Below are positions 18,032-32,156 of a DNA stretch of 64,000 bases, in pieces. This DNA is from Acinetobacter dispersus. Its GTDB lineage: Bacteria; Pseudomonadota; Gammaproteobacteria; Pseudomonadales; Moraxellaceae. Positions within the stretch are counted from its first letter, which is position 1. The number at the start of each line of letters is the position of its first letter. The stretch covers positions 2,356,001-2,420,000 of the forward strand of contig NZ_CP041970.1 in the NCBI RefSeq assembly GCF_009884975.1, written 5' to 3'. The notes beneath the pieces are model-generated. The model saw only the letters and a list, made by a program, of their open reading frames with translations. It had not been told where the DNA came from and ran no database searches. The translations under genes were made by a program, and so were the position numbers.

Positions 18032-18904
18032 ATGAAAGCATCAGGCATGATTAGCCAACAAGATTTAACAATTTTTGAGACAAGCCGAACATTTCTGTTC
18101 GGTCTTGCTTATCGACTGCTGGGAACAACAAGTGATGCTGAAGATGTCTTACAAGATATTTTTATAAAATGGCAGCAGCAACCTAAGCAAGATATTCTCA
18201 ATCCTCAAGCTTGGCTGACCTCTGTATGTACACGCCATTGCATTGATCTACTCCGTGCCCACCATAGATCTAGAACTGAATATACGGGAACATGGTTACC
18301 TGAACCCTATCATCATACTGAAACATTCTCAGTCGAATCCGACTATACCCTCTCCACCGCTTTCCTTTTGGTTCTTGAAAAACTTTCAGTTAAAGAGCGT
18401 GCGGCATATTTGCTACATGACATCTTTAATCTTGACTATGTTGAAATTTCGGAAATCCTTCGGGAACAACAAAGTAATTGTCGACAATTGGTAGCCCGCA
18501 GCAGAAAACGTATTGCGGATGAACCGAACGTTCTCTCGAATCACCCGACTCAACAGCAAATCAACTTACTCAATGCATTCAAGGTCGCCATTCATTCACA
18601 TGACCTGAATCAACTCACACAATTACTCAGTGACGATATCCAATTTGCAGCGGATGGCGGTGGTAAAGTCTCAGCTATTCGACAGCCTTTCATTGGCCAA
18701 CCGCCTATATTACGTTTCTTTGAACGCTTGCTTTTTCAGGCTTGGACAGAGCTCTCTTGGGAAATGTGCCATATCAATGGCAGTGTCGGTTTTAAACTCT
18801 ATGACTCAGACCATTGTTGTGTCATGGTACTTACTTTTACTTTCAATGATCAGCAACAACTGCAAAGCATTTATTCTTTACGTAATCCAGATAAACTCAA
18901 ATAA
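18032..18904 (+). CDS. ECF41-family RNA polymerase sigma factor with SnoaL-like C-terminal domain
   Basis: Region 2 (FLFGLAYRLLGTTSDAEDVLQDIFIKW) and region 4 (AAYLLHDIFNLDYVEISEIL...QLVARSRKRI) are typical ECF sigma-70 domains. A C-terminal NTF2/SnoaL-like extension of about 110 residues replaces the usual anti-sigma partner. All three hallmark ECF41 motifs are present: WLPEP in the linker, DGGGK in the extension and NPDKL at the extreme C terminus. In this family the extension controls activity in cis. The start is uncertain: ATG at 18032 follows the upstream stop closely, ATG at 18047 is possible, and the frame opens at 17996. The family is commonly labelled SigJ. The inducing signal is unknown. 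Confidence 0.92.
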   Translation: MKASGMISQQDLTIFETSRTFLFGLAYRLLGTTSDAEDVLQDIFIKWQQQPKQDILNPQAWLTSVCTRHCIDLLRAHHRSRTEYTGTWLPEPYHHTETFSVESDYTLSTAFLLVLEKLSVKERAAYLLHDIFNLDYVEISEILREQQSNCRQLVARSRKRIADEPNVLSNHPTQQQINLLNAFKVAIHSHDLNQLTQLLSDDIQFAADGGGKVSAIRQPFIGQPPILRFFERLLFQAWTELSWEMCHINGSVGFKLYDSDHCCVMVLTFTFNDQQQLQSIYSLRNPDKLK

Positions 18905-18931
18905 AAAGGCCAACCGAAGCTGGCCTTTTTA
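18903..18931. terminator. bidirectional terminator between ECF41 gene and hisG
   Basis: AAAAAGGCCA and TGGCCTTTTT form a 10-base-pair stem with an eight-base loop between two convergent genes. Poly-A/poly-T on both sides lets it act on both strands. Confidence 0.9.
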
Positions 18932-18949
18932 TTCAATTCAATCTAAAAC

Positions 18950-20901
<1,952 letters not shown>

Positions 20902-21153
20902 TTAAGCTCCGAAAAGGCTTGCTTTGCGCCATTCGTCTTTTGTCATTGCGCGAATCGTAACAGCGTGAACTGCACCACTCGCAATATAAGAATTTAGAGG
21001 TGCATAAACGGCTTGTTGACGAGCAACGGTACGCTTACCTTCAAACTGATCATCAACAATACGAAGGTCAAATTTCCCAGCTTGACCGCTCACTGCTACT
21101 TCTGCTTCAGGGAAAGCTTCTTTTAAAATTTGCGTGAGCTGCTCACTATTCAT
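20902..21153 (-). CDS. ibaG: BolA/IbaG family protein
   Basis: An 83-residue class II KH-like protein of the BolA family. The helix-turn signature includes SGAVHAVTIRAMTKDEWRK, where the histidine in the AVHAVTI segment is the conserved ligand used for Fe-S clusters shared with monothiol glutaredoxin. Its position directly before murA is the usual IbaG context. The role is iron-sulphur trafficking or stress response. The short C terminus lacks the longer tail of BolA itself. Confidence 0.9.
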   Translation of the reverse strand: MNSEQLTQILKEAFPEAEVAVSGQAGKFDLRIVDDQFEGKRTVARQQAVYAPLNSYIASGAVHAVTIRAMTKDEWRKASLFGA

Positions 21154-21246
21154 TACAAGGCCTCTTATACAACCATTGGTGTAAAACCAGCTATTTTACT
21201 ATAACTTTTTCACATAATTCAGTAAGCAGTTTCTTTTTTTATCAAT

Positions 21247-21275
21247 AAAAAAAGAGGCTTCACAAAAAGCCTCTT
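21247..21275 (-). terminator. terminator after hpf
   Basis: On the minus strand AAGAGGCTT and AAGCCTCTT flank a six-base loop and are followed by a T run. It lies 16 bases past the hpf stop and separates the rpoN-hpf pair from ibaG-murA. Confidence 0.88.
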
Positions 21276-21290
21276 ATACAAAATAAAAAA

Positions 21291-21632
21291 TTAACTCAAA
21301 AGTGCCAGTTCATGTTGGTACGAACATTGAATTTTTCGATGTTTTGCTAGCTGGCGTTTTAATTTGTCTGTCAGTTTTCGAATTGAAGTATACATATCAT
21401 CGGCTGTCGCCTGTGCAAACAGTTCTACCCCTGGCAAACGTATAATCGCTTCAGCGATATGATTTGCGCTACCTTTGTGTGAACGTTTGTCAATTTGATG
21501 ATCTTTAGCCAGCTTGATTTGCATACTATTGACCTGATCTAGGTGTTTGGTCATTTGACTAAACTTTTCTTTTATATTTTCTTCAATGGCTGGTGTAATG
21601 GTTAAATGGTGCCCACGAATCGTTATTTGCAT
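21291..21632 (-). CDS. hpf: ribosome hibernation promoting factor, short form
   Basis: A 113-residue HPF/YfiA-family protein that binds the decoding centre of idle 30S subunits in stationary phase. Recognisable parts are MQITIRGHHLTITPAIEENIKEKF and the basic DHQIDKRSHKGSANHIAEAII strand, with ADDMYTSIRKLTDKLKRQLAKH following. It lacks the C-terminal dimerisation domain of long HPF. The start was set at MQITIRG because the frame extension to 21716 has no family likeness and an AGGTGAG sequence precedes this ATG. Linkage downstream of rpoN is conserved in gammaproteobacteria. Confidence 0.93.
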   Translation of the reverse strand: MQITIRGHHLTITPAIEENIKEKFSQMTKHLDQVNSMQIKLAKDHQIDKRSHKGSANHIAEAIIRLPGVELFAQATADDMYTSIRKLTDKLKRQLAKHRKIQCSYQHELALLS

Positions 21633-21804
21633 AATTCTATCCCTCACCTTTTTCTCAGGATACAAGAAAATCGCTTCAGCAAATTTAATGCACATTATCA
21701 GTGGTTCAATATCCATTAAATCATTTCAGCGATTCCTCTAGTGATCATTAAAAAAATTCATTATTCCGTAATAATGAACCCCTAGAATAGTCACACCTTG
21801 AAAT

Positions 21805-23253
21805 TTAGATCAAGACTTTTCTTTCAGAAGATGAGGCAATATGTAACGATTCACGATATTTTGCCACCGTGCGTCGAGCCACCTCAATCCCTTCATTCTT
21901 CAACATTTCAGCAATTGCATTATCCGACAAAGGCTTACGTGGATTCTCACTTGAAACAAGTTTTTTAATCATGGCACGAATTGCCGTCGATGAAGCTTCA
22001 CCACCTGTTGTTGTTCCAACATGACTAGAAAAGAAGTATTTCAATTCAAATAGACCACGTGGTGTTAGCATATACTTGTTGGTTGTTACACGAGATACGG
22101 TCGACTCATGTAATTCAACTTCTTCTGCCACATCACGAAGCACTAAAGGCTTCATCGCTTCTGGGCCTTGCTCCAAAAAAGCTCGCTGATGCTCAACAAT
22201 ACAGGTTGCTACTTTCAACAACGTCTTATGACGTTCATCAATACTCTTGATAAAATTCTTCGCTTCCAGCATTTGATTGCGCAGATAGACATTATCGTCA
22301 CTTTGATCAGCTCGACGAATCATGCCTGAATAAAAAGAATTGATCCGTAACTTAGGCAATACATCAGGGTTAAGCTGAACTTGCCAATGTTGATCTTTCT
22401 TCGACACGACTACATCAGGAACTTGGTATTCAGATTCTTGTTGATTGAACTCTAACCCAGGATAAGGCTTCAAAGTCTTTAACAAATCAACGGCACTTTT
22501 TAATTGCTCTTTGGATAACCCTGTTTGCTTTAACAACTTATTCAAATCATTCGAAATCAATAACTCATAATATTTCAATAAATTTCTAGCTTCAGCTAGA
22601 TAGGGAACTTTTTCATTAAAAGTTTCAAGTTGGATTTTCAAGCATTCTGCTAAATTTCTGGAACCGACACCAATAGGATCAAGACGTTGAATATGTTTTA
22701 AAACAACAATAATTTCATCTTGCTCAACTTCTTCCTCACTCTCCATTTCCTGTAAAAGACGGGAAACAGCAAGCAAAATATCATCCAACTCTGCATCGAG
22801 GAATCCTTTATCATCAAGAGAGTCTACGATGCAATAAGCAATCAGTTTGTCTACAGTCGAGAAATGCAAGAGATTGACTTGATCTAAAATATGCTCTTTG
22901 AGGCTCAGTTGTACCTGACGATTGTCTTCCCTTTCTTCATATTCTGGGGAGGCCAACGCTGTGGATTGATGGGTATAAATATCATCCCATTCCGTATCAA
23001 CAGGTAAATCATTTGGAAGATGATCAGCATTCAGTTCAGTGGTTAAGTCTCCATTCTCTTTTTCTTCTAGTGAAGAAAGACTTTCCGTTGTACCCATATC
23101 CTCTATTTTTTCAAGTAAGGGATTACTGTCTAACTGGATTTGAATTTCTTGTTCAAGTTCTAAACTGGATAACTGTAAAAGACGTATGGCCTGCTGCAAT
23201 TGAGGAGTTAACGATAAACTGTTCGCTACTTTCAATCCAACAGATAATTTCAT
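21805..23253 (-). CDS. rpoN: RNA polymerase sigma-54 factor
   Basis: Sigma-54 recognises -24/-12 promoters and needs enhancer-binding ATPases. Region I is present (SLSLTPQLQQAIRLLQLSSLELEQEI), followed by an acidic region II, the core-binding domain (PIGVGSRNLAECL) and the RpoN box ARRTVAKYRE near the C terminus, which contacts the -24 element. The start at 23253 (MKLSVGLKV) has AAAGGAAAG upstream and is preferred over the longer frame to 23280. 482 residues is normal. hpf follows. Confidence 0.97.
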   Translation of the reverse strand: MKLSVGLKVANSLSLTPQLQQAIRLLQLSSLELEQEIQIQLDSNPLLEKIEDMGTTESLSSLEEKENGDLTTELNADHLPNDLPVDTEWDDIYTHQSTALASPEYEEREDNRQVQLSLKEHILDQVNLLHFSTVDKLIAYCIVDSLDDKGFLDAELDDILLAVSRLLQEMESEEEVEQDEIIVVLKHIQRLDPIGVGSRNLAECLKIQLETFNEKVPYLAEARNLLKYYELLISNDLNKLLKQTGLSKEQLKSAVDLLKTLKPYPGLEFNQQESEYQVPDVVVSKKDQHWQVQLNPDVLPKLRINSFYSGMIRRADQSDDNVYLRNQMLEAKNFIKSIDERHKTLLKVATCIVEHQRAFLEQGPEAMKPLVLRDVAEEVELHESTVSRVTTNKYMLTPRGLFELKYFFSSHVGTTTGGEASSTAIRAMIKKLVSSENPRKPLSDNAIAEMLKNEGIEVARRTVAKYRESLHIASSSERKVLI

Positions 23254-23505
23254 AGTCTTTCCTTTTATTAAAATAAGCAAAAAACATGCCTATAAAAATA
23301 TTTATAACATAAAGCAATGTTTCCGCATACAAGGAAAAACCTTTTCAACTGACTTATCTGTTCAAAAAACTAGCATACGTCCAATCTTTTATAATATTCA
23401 TCAAAAATTGTCAGAAAGGACTTTTCTTTACACCCTCTATAAAAGCGCTAGCTCAGATTTTTCGGTTGATTCTCCTCACTACCTACTTTCTTTCGTCCAC
23501 GCCAT
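23254..23505. other. intergenic region upstream of rpoN, downstream of the rRNA operon
   Basis: About 250 AT-rich bases between rpoN and the rrn terminator. It must hold the rpoN promoter. A TGGCA-type -24 element was not found and no sigma-70 pair stood out. Nothing else is visible. Confidence 0.5.
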
Positions 23506-23539
23506 AAAAAACACCCCCAGCCGTTAGGTTGGGGGTGTT
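23506..23539 (-). terminator. rrn operon terminator
   Basis: On the minus strand AACACCCCCA and TGGGGGTGTT form a GC-rich 10-base-pair stem followed by TTTTTT, about a dozen bases beyond the 3' end of 5S rRNA. Confidence 0.93.
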
Positions 23540-23550
23540 CTAATTTAAAA

Positions 23551-23664
23551 GCTGGCGATGACTTACTCTCACATGGCAAGTGCCACACTACCATCAGCGC
23601 TAAGAGGTTTCACTTCTGAGTTCGGGAAGGGATCAGGTGGTTCACTCTTGCTATTGTCGCCAGC
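23551..23664 (-). rRNA. rrf: 5S ribosomal RNA
   Basis: Read on the minus strand, the sequence begins GCTGGCGACAATAGC and ends ATCGCCAGC, which pair as the terminal helix. The internal GTGGTTCACC/GATCCCTTCCC and GAACTCAGAAGTGAAACC blocks are universal 5S elements. The length is about 114 bases and ends are accurate to a few bases. Confidence 0.95.
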
Positions 23665-23872
23665 AAACTGTTGTGGTGCTTTCGGGTCTTATTCACGATG
23701 TATTCATCGTATGCCTTACTTACGGTCCAAAGAGTTATTAACGGATTAGATTATTGAGTCGAAGTTTATTGCTTAGCAATCACTAAATCAAGTTCTTTGT
23801 TCAAGATCAGGTTTAACTGATCTTTTATGAATCGATTATCAGCTTTACATACAACTGCTTGGGTGTTGTATA

Positions 23873-26765
<2,893 letters not shown>

Positions 26766-27145
26766 CAACCCCAAACAGTCGTTAACACATACAAGTGAGT
26801 GTTATCGTTGCAAACTTAATTGCTACCATCTGTTGTCCTGTGAATTTAATCACCGTACAGCTTCAATCTAATTCATATACCAAAACGCTTGATTCAGTTA
26901 ATTTGCTAGTTCTCAGATTAATTCTTCATCCAACTGCAATACTTACGTATTACCGTTAGTGTCAAATTAATCGAGTTTGAACAATTTATTTCAGACTCAA
27001 TTTTCTAATCTGTTAATGATTAACTACCACCTCGTCGGTGTGTAGTAAACTGTGATAAATCACAGAACTTAATAAGCTATCTACTTACTAAATTCTATAA
27101 GCTATCTTGGAATTCAACTTTCGTTTTACATCACTTTGTAATGTA
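26766..27145 (-). other. 23S-tRNA internal transcribed spacer
   Basis: 380 AT-rich transcribed bases between tRNA-Ala and 23S. The portion next to 23S supplies one arm of the 23S processing stem. No further tRNA gene or ORF is seen. Confidence 0.8.
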
Positions 27146-27221
27146 TGGTGGAGACTAGGAGAGTCGAACTCCTGACCTCCTGCGTGCAAAGCAGGCGCTC
27201 TACCAACTAAGCTAAGTCCCC
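27146..27221 (-). tRNA. tRNA-Ala (anticodon TGC)
   Basis: 76 bases. The minus strand begins GGGGACTTAGCTTAGTTGG, the anticodon stem CCTGC/GCAGG encloses TTTGCAC (anticodon TGC), the T-loop is GTTCGACTC, and an encoded CCA closes the acceptor stem GGGGACT/AGTCTCC. This is the usual spacer tRNA next to 23S. Confidence 0.97.
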
Positions 27222-27276
27222 AGCTTATCATTTAATGAACGACATATCTTTCAATCTAAGCTACTGCAATCAGATT

Positions 27277-27353
<77 letters not shown>

Positions 27354-27367
27354 TCAGATACATCTTC

Positions 27368-27389
27368 GAAGAACAACTTGTTGTGGATT
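27368..27389 (-). other. 3' arm of the 16S rRNA processing stem
   Basis: GAAGAACAACTTGTTGTGGATT on the plus strand is the reverse complement of 29080-29100 apart from one extra base, so the pre-16S transcript can close into a roughly 20-base-pair stem, the usual RNase III substrate. Confidence 0.8.
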
Positions 27390-27412
27390 CTTACCGATCG
27401 TCAATCTTTCGT

Positions 27413-28950
<1,538 letters not shown>

Positions 28951-29079
28951 AAAATCATTAGTAGCTTATGGCTACAAATCTTGGCTCATCAATTTTCTGA
29001 CTAAAAATTCGCTCAAATAAACTTCGAGAAATTTCTACCATTCAATCAATGAAATATTTTCGATCGATCAATCAGTAAA

Positions 29080-29100
29080 AATCCACACAAGTTGTTCTTC
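29080..29100 (-). other. 5' arm of the 16S rRNA processing stem
   Basis: It pairs with 27368-27389 across the 16S gene. It lies about 130 bases upstream of the mature 16S 5' end and some 50 bases inside the primary transcript. Confidence 0.8.
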
Positions 29101-29152
29101 TATTCTCTTAATGATCTTCTCGATGATTCGTCATCATCAAGCTAGGTCGGCT

Positions 29153-29180
29153 ATATTACTCTAAATTTCTTTAAAGTCAA
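29153..29180 (-). promoter_or_regulatory. rrn P1 promoter
   Basis: On the minus strand TTGACT, 16 bases, TAATAT, then a GC-rich discriminator GCCGACC, the kind that makes rRNA promoters sensitive to ppGpp and initiating NTP. An A/T-rich UP-element-like tract lies just upstream of the -35. Transcription should start near 29146, leaving a leader of about 195 bases. Confidence 0.82.
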
Positions 29181-29514
29181 CAGGTAATTTAGATATTTTC
29201 AAAACTTATTCTCAAACCCAAAAATTTAACCCTTAAGCCAAATCCTTGTTTCTCAACAAGTTTTTATCTGCATCACCGCCGATGAATGTGCATTCTACAG
29301 CATTCCAAACCCAATACAACCCCCTTTTTCAATCTTTTTATTCGAGTGAACATTTTTAAACCAAATTCACAATTTTTCTTATATTTTTCGACCGAATTTG
29401 TTTTAATAATAGGAGAACAACTAAACTGTATGCCTTCTCTTTATGTTTTGCGTTCAGTGACGCACTCATTTTAATGGTTGTATTATTTCGCTCTAACAGC
29501 GATTAAGGACTTAT
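29181..29514. other. intergenic region between rrn promoter and mlaA
   Basis: AT-rich spacer holding the upstream activating tract of rrn on one side and the mlaA promoter on the other. A 62-codon frame at 29286 has no ribosome-binding site and unconvincing composition. No -35/-10 pair for mlaA is clear. Confidence 0.5.
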
Positions 29515-30405
29515 ATGCATTACTCCAATTTTATCTTGCTTGGGTTGTTAACTGCTGGAGCATGTTCATCAGTATTCGCACAAGAGACTCCTGCCAGTGA
29601 TTCAGCCAACCAAGCGAATGCTGTAGCAACTCAAGTCACTGCTGAACAAAAGACATCAACCATTCAAGCCATTAAAGATTTAAAACATCTCACCAAGAAT
29701 GATTTAAAAGTAAATGCCAATGCTGCACAGCCAGATTCAGTTAAGGATCCACTGCAACCATTAAACCGCCAAATTTATGCATTTAATGACATGTTAGACC
29801 GCAACCTATTAAAGCCAGTTGCGATTCAATATGTTGCTAAAGTTCCAGAACCTGTACGTAGCCCCTATCGCCAATTCCGTAAAAACCTAGGTGAGCCATG
29901 GAATGCTGTAAACCAGTTAATTCAAGGTCGACCTACCCGTGCTGCAAAAACTTTAGGTCGTTTTACCGTAAATACATTAACAACTTTAGGTTTTGCTGAT
30001 CCTGCACGTCGTTTAGGTTTAAACACGGAAGAAGAAAGCTTCGGTGTAACATTAGGTTATTATGGTATTCCTTCTGGCCCTTATGTGATGTTGCCTTTCT
30101 TTGGTCCAAGTACTTTCCGTGATGGCTTTGGTTTGGCAGCGGATAGTTTCGGTCGCCCACAAAAATACTTATTAGAAGATCAAGATGGTATTTACTGGTC
30201 TACCAATGTATTGCAAGCCATTGATGCGCGCTCTCAGATTCTTGATATTGAAGAAAGCTTAAAAGGCGATAAATATTCAATGATCCGTGATTTTTATTTA
30301 CAGCGTAAATCCTTCCAAATTGCAGAGAAACGCGGTGATGCAAATGACGTATCCTTTATTGGTGATGCAGATGATGTTGACGACGCTTCTTCTGACGATA
30401 AATGA
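29515..30405 (+). CDS. mlaA: MlaA (VacJ) outer-membrane lipid-asymmetry protein
   Basis: MlaA removes mislocalised phospholipids from the outer leaflet of the outer membrane and passes them to the MlaC-MlaFEDB route. The family core is clear from DPLQPLNRQIYAFNDMLDRNLLKPVA through KNLGEPWNAVNQLIQG, GRFTVNTLTTLGFADPA, EESFGVTLGYYGIPSGPYVMLPFFGPST and RDGFG. The signal segment LLGLLTAGACSSVFAQ lacks a good lipobox, since AGAC replaces the usual L-A-G-C, and looks better cut at VFA-Q. The acidic tail (DADDVDDASSDDK) and the roughly 75-residue N-terminal spacer are extra. AGGAC precedes the ATG. Confidence 0.95.
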   Translation: MHYSNFILLGLLTAGACSSVFAQETPASDSANQANAVATQVTAEQKTSTIQAIKDLKHLTKNDLKVNANAAQPDSVKDPLQPLNRQIYAFNDMLDRNLLKPVAIQYVAKVPEPVRSPYRQFRKNLGEPWNAVNQLIQGRPTRAAKTLGRFTVNTLTTLGFADPARRLGLNTEEESFGVTLGYYGIPSGPYVMLPFFGPSTFRDGFGLAADSFGRPQKYLLEDQDGIYWSTNVLQAIDARSQILDIEESLKGDKYSMIRDFYLQRKSFQIAEKRGDANDVSFIGDADDVDDASSDDK

Positions 30406-30435
30406 TTAAACTAAAATAATGTTTTACAAACTAAT

Positions 30436-30467
30436 GTATTGCCAGAGAATTTAAACTCTGGCAATAC
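30436..30467 (+). terminator. perfect inverted repeat after mlaA, probable terminator
   Basis: GTATTGCCAGAG and CTCTGGCAATAC are perfect 12-base arms around an eight-base AT loop, 31 bases past the mlaA stop. There is no T tract after it, so it may be an RNA-stabilising or partially terminating hairpin instead. Confidence 0.55.
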
Positions 30468-30535
30468 TATGTATAAGGTCATCTTTCATCTATGATGAAT
30501 TTTAAATGATCATACAAAGGATTGGCTATTCATCT

Positions 30536-31504
30536 ATGTATTTCATACAACCCACGCGTTCCGTACCTTGTTTAGATCAAGCTTTAACTGAGTTACCGAG
30601 TTTGCAGATCATTCAAATTGACGATTTGGATTTGTATGATCAAACCATCATTGCGATTGCCGATGTACAAGACTTTTTAAAGTATCAGTGGAAACTTCCA
30701 ACAATTGTGCTTGCATTTGAGCATGAGGGTACAGCGTTAGCTCAAGCATGGGAACAAGGTGCATTAGCAGGTTGGATTTGGGATAGTCTGCCAAAAAATC
30801 CAATTCATTCTTTGTTTAAAATAGATGCTCAATACAAACGTAATCAAGATAGCCGAGATCTACCCTCTGCTGCCGAATTACAAAAACGTCTTTTACCAAA
30901 TCCAATCGAATTGCCGAATTATCAATTTGAATCCCTTTTTCAGCCATCTGCTTATTTATCTGGTGATTGGTATGATTACTGGCGTTTAAATGATGAAGAA
31001 GTATTGTTCTATCTGGCTGATGTTTCAGGACATGGTGTCACCAGCAGTTTATTAACCTCGTGGATGGCAGCTTTTCATGGCCGTTCAAAAACACCAAGTC
31101 AATTGATTCAAAAACTGAATGCAATGTTGGTGCAAGAGAATATTGAAAAACACATTACCATGGTTGCTGGGATCTTAAACTTAGTCACCCATGAAGTGCG
31201 TTGGTCAAGTGCAGGACATTACCCTCCCCCCATTATTTTTGAACCGAATCAACCGCCTCAGATTTTAACCACAAGTAGCTTCCCACTTGGCCTGACTGAA
31301 GAGCTTGAAGTTGAAGAGCACCACTGTAAATTAAGTCGTCATGCGCGGTTCATTTTATGTTCTGATGGTGCCTTGGAGCCATTCGATGGTGGCCTGAATG
31401 ATCAGTTTAATCAATTGGTCGAACATCTTAAAAATGACTCATTCAAAGCCCCTGAACATGTAGCAGATGACATTGCAATTTTGAGCATATGTCGAATGAA
31501 TTAA
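30536..31504 (+). CDS. gigA: SpoIIE/PP2C-type serine phosphatase, GigA-like
   Basis: The C-terminal 200 residues form a PP2C-like SpoIIE phosphatase with metal-binding acidic residues in PSAYLSGDWYDYW, LADVSGHGVTSSLLTSW, CSDGALEPFDGG and DDIAILSI. The first 120 residues resemble a degenerate receiver domain (IIAIADVQDFL, ALAGWIWDSLPKNP) without a clear phospho-acceptor. The next gene encodes a STAS protein, the expected phospho-substrate. In A. baumannii the matching pair GigA/GigB controls growth under stress and connects to the nitrogen PTS. The start at MYFIQP is preferred; the frame opens 30 bases earlier. Confidence 0.82.
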   Translation: MYFIQPTRSVPCLDQALTELPSLQIIQIDDLDLYDQTIIAIADVQDFLKYQWKLPTIVLAFEHEGTALAQAWEQGALAGWIWDSLPKNPIHSLFKIDAQYKRNQDSRDLPSAAELQKRLLPNPIELPNYQFESLFQPSAYLSGDWYDYWRLNDEEVLFYLADVSGHGVTSSLLTSWMAAFHGRSKTPSQLIQKLNAMLVQENIEKHITMVAGILNLVTHEVRWSSAGHYPPPIIFEPNQPPQILTTSSFPLGLTEELEVEEHHCKLSRHARFILCSDGALEPFDGGLNDQFNQLVEHLKNDSFKAPEHVADDIAILSICRMN

Positions 31505-31606
31505 TATTAAAATCAATATCTTAATTAAATCACACCTCTCAACCACTTGTGTCTCCAATATCACTATGGGATAATTTGATATCCTTTCTCTGAAAATGGC
31601 ATTTAT

Positions 31607-32128
31607 ATGTCAACAGGTCATGTTGAATATGCAAGTTTGAACGGAACGCATATTTTCAAGCTTATTGGCGAAGTGCGTGCTCACTCTTGTATAAGTCTAG
31701 ACAAACTACTCAATCGAATTGAACAACAGCAAAATGTTGTTGGTGCAATCGTTGACTTAACCGAAACCACGTTTATTGACAGTACTGTTTTAGGTATATT
31801 GGCAAAACTAGGTTTAAAGCTTAAGCAAGTTCATCAAATACAAGCCGTTATGCTCTCGACAAATCCAGACATTACCACCTTGGCCAATAGCATGGGGCTT
31901 GGGCAAGTGTTTGTGATTTTAAACTACTGTGGCGATCCAAGTGTATGTACCTTGGAGCTTACAGAAGAGCAAGTTACGCATAGCGCAATGCTCAACACTG
32001 TGCTCGACGCACATAAAACACTGATGCGCTTGAACGAAAACAACCAAAATATGTTTGAACCGCTGGTTAAGCAATTGCAAAAAGAGCAAGACTGCTTAAA
32101 TCTCGACGTACAAAAACAAAACGCTTGA
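31607..32128 (+). CDS. gigB: STAS-domain anti-sigma-factor antagonist, GigB-like
   Basis: 173 residues. The STAS domain spans roughly 10-110, and its phosphorylatable serine lies in the signature AIVDLTETTFIDSTVLGILAKLG. This is the same context as SpoIIAA and RsbV, which GigA-type phosphatases dephosphorylate. A C-terminal tail of about 60 residues (MRLNENNQNMFEPLVKQLQKEQDCL) is longer than in minimal STAS proteins and may be a helix for partner binding. It lies 102 bases after the phosphatase gene. No kinase/anti-sigma gene is adjacent, so the partner must be elsewhere. Confidence 0.85.
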   Translation: MSTGHVEYASLNGTHIFKLIGEVRAHSCISLDKLLNRIEQQQNVVGAIVDLTETTFIDSTVLGILAKLGLKLKQVHQIQAVMLSTNPDITTLANSMGLGQVFVILNYCGDPSVCTLELTEEQVTHSAMLNTVLDAHKTLMRLNENNQNMFEPLVKQLQKEQDCLNLDVQKQNA

Positions 32129-32156
32129 TCGTTAAACTCAGTATCGTGATCTCCCT

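Noticed and set aside
21633..21716. 28-residue N-terminal extension of HPF
   Set aside because: HPF starts at MQITIRG and a ribosome-binding site lies just before that ATG.
29286..29474. 62-codon frame between the rrn promoter and mlaA
   Set aside because: No ribosome-binding site, overlaps regulatory DNA and has implausible Phe/Asn-rich composition typical of AT-rich spacers.
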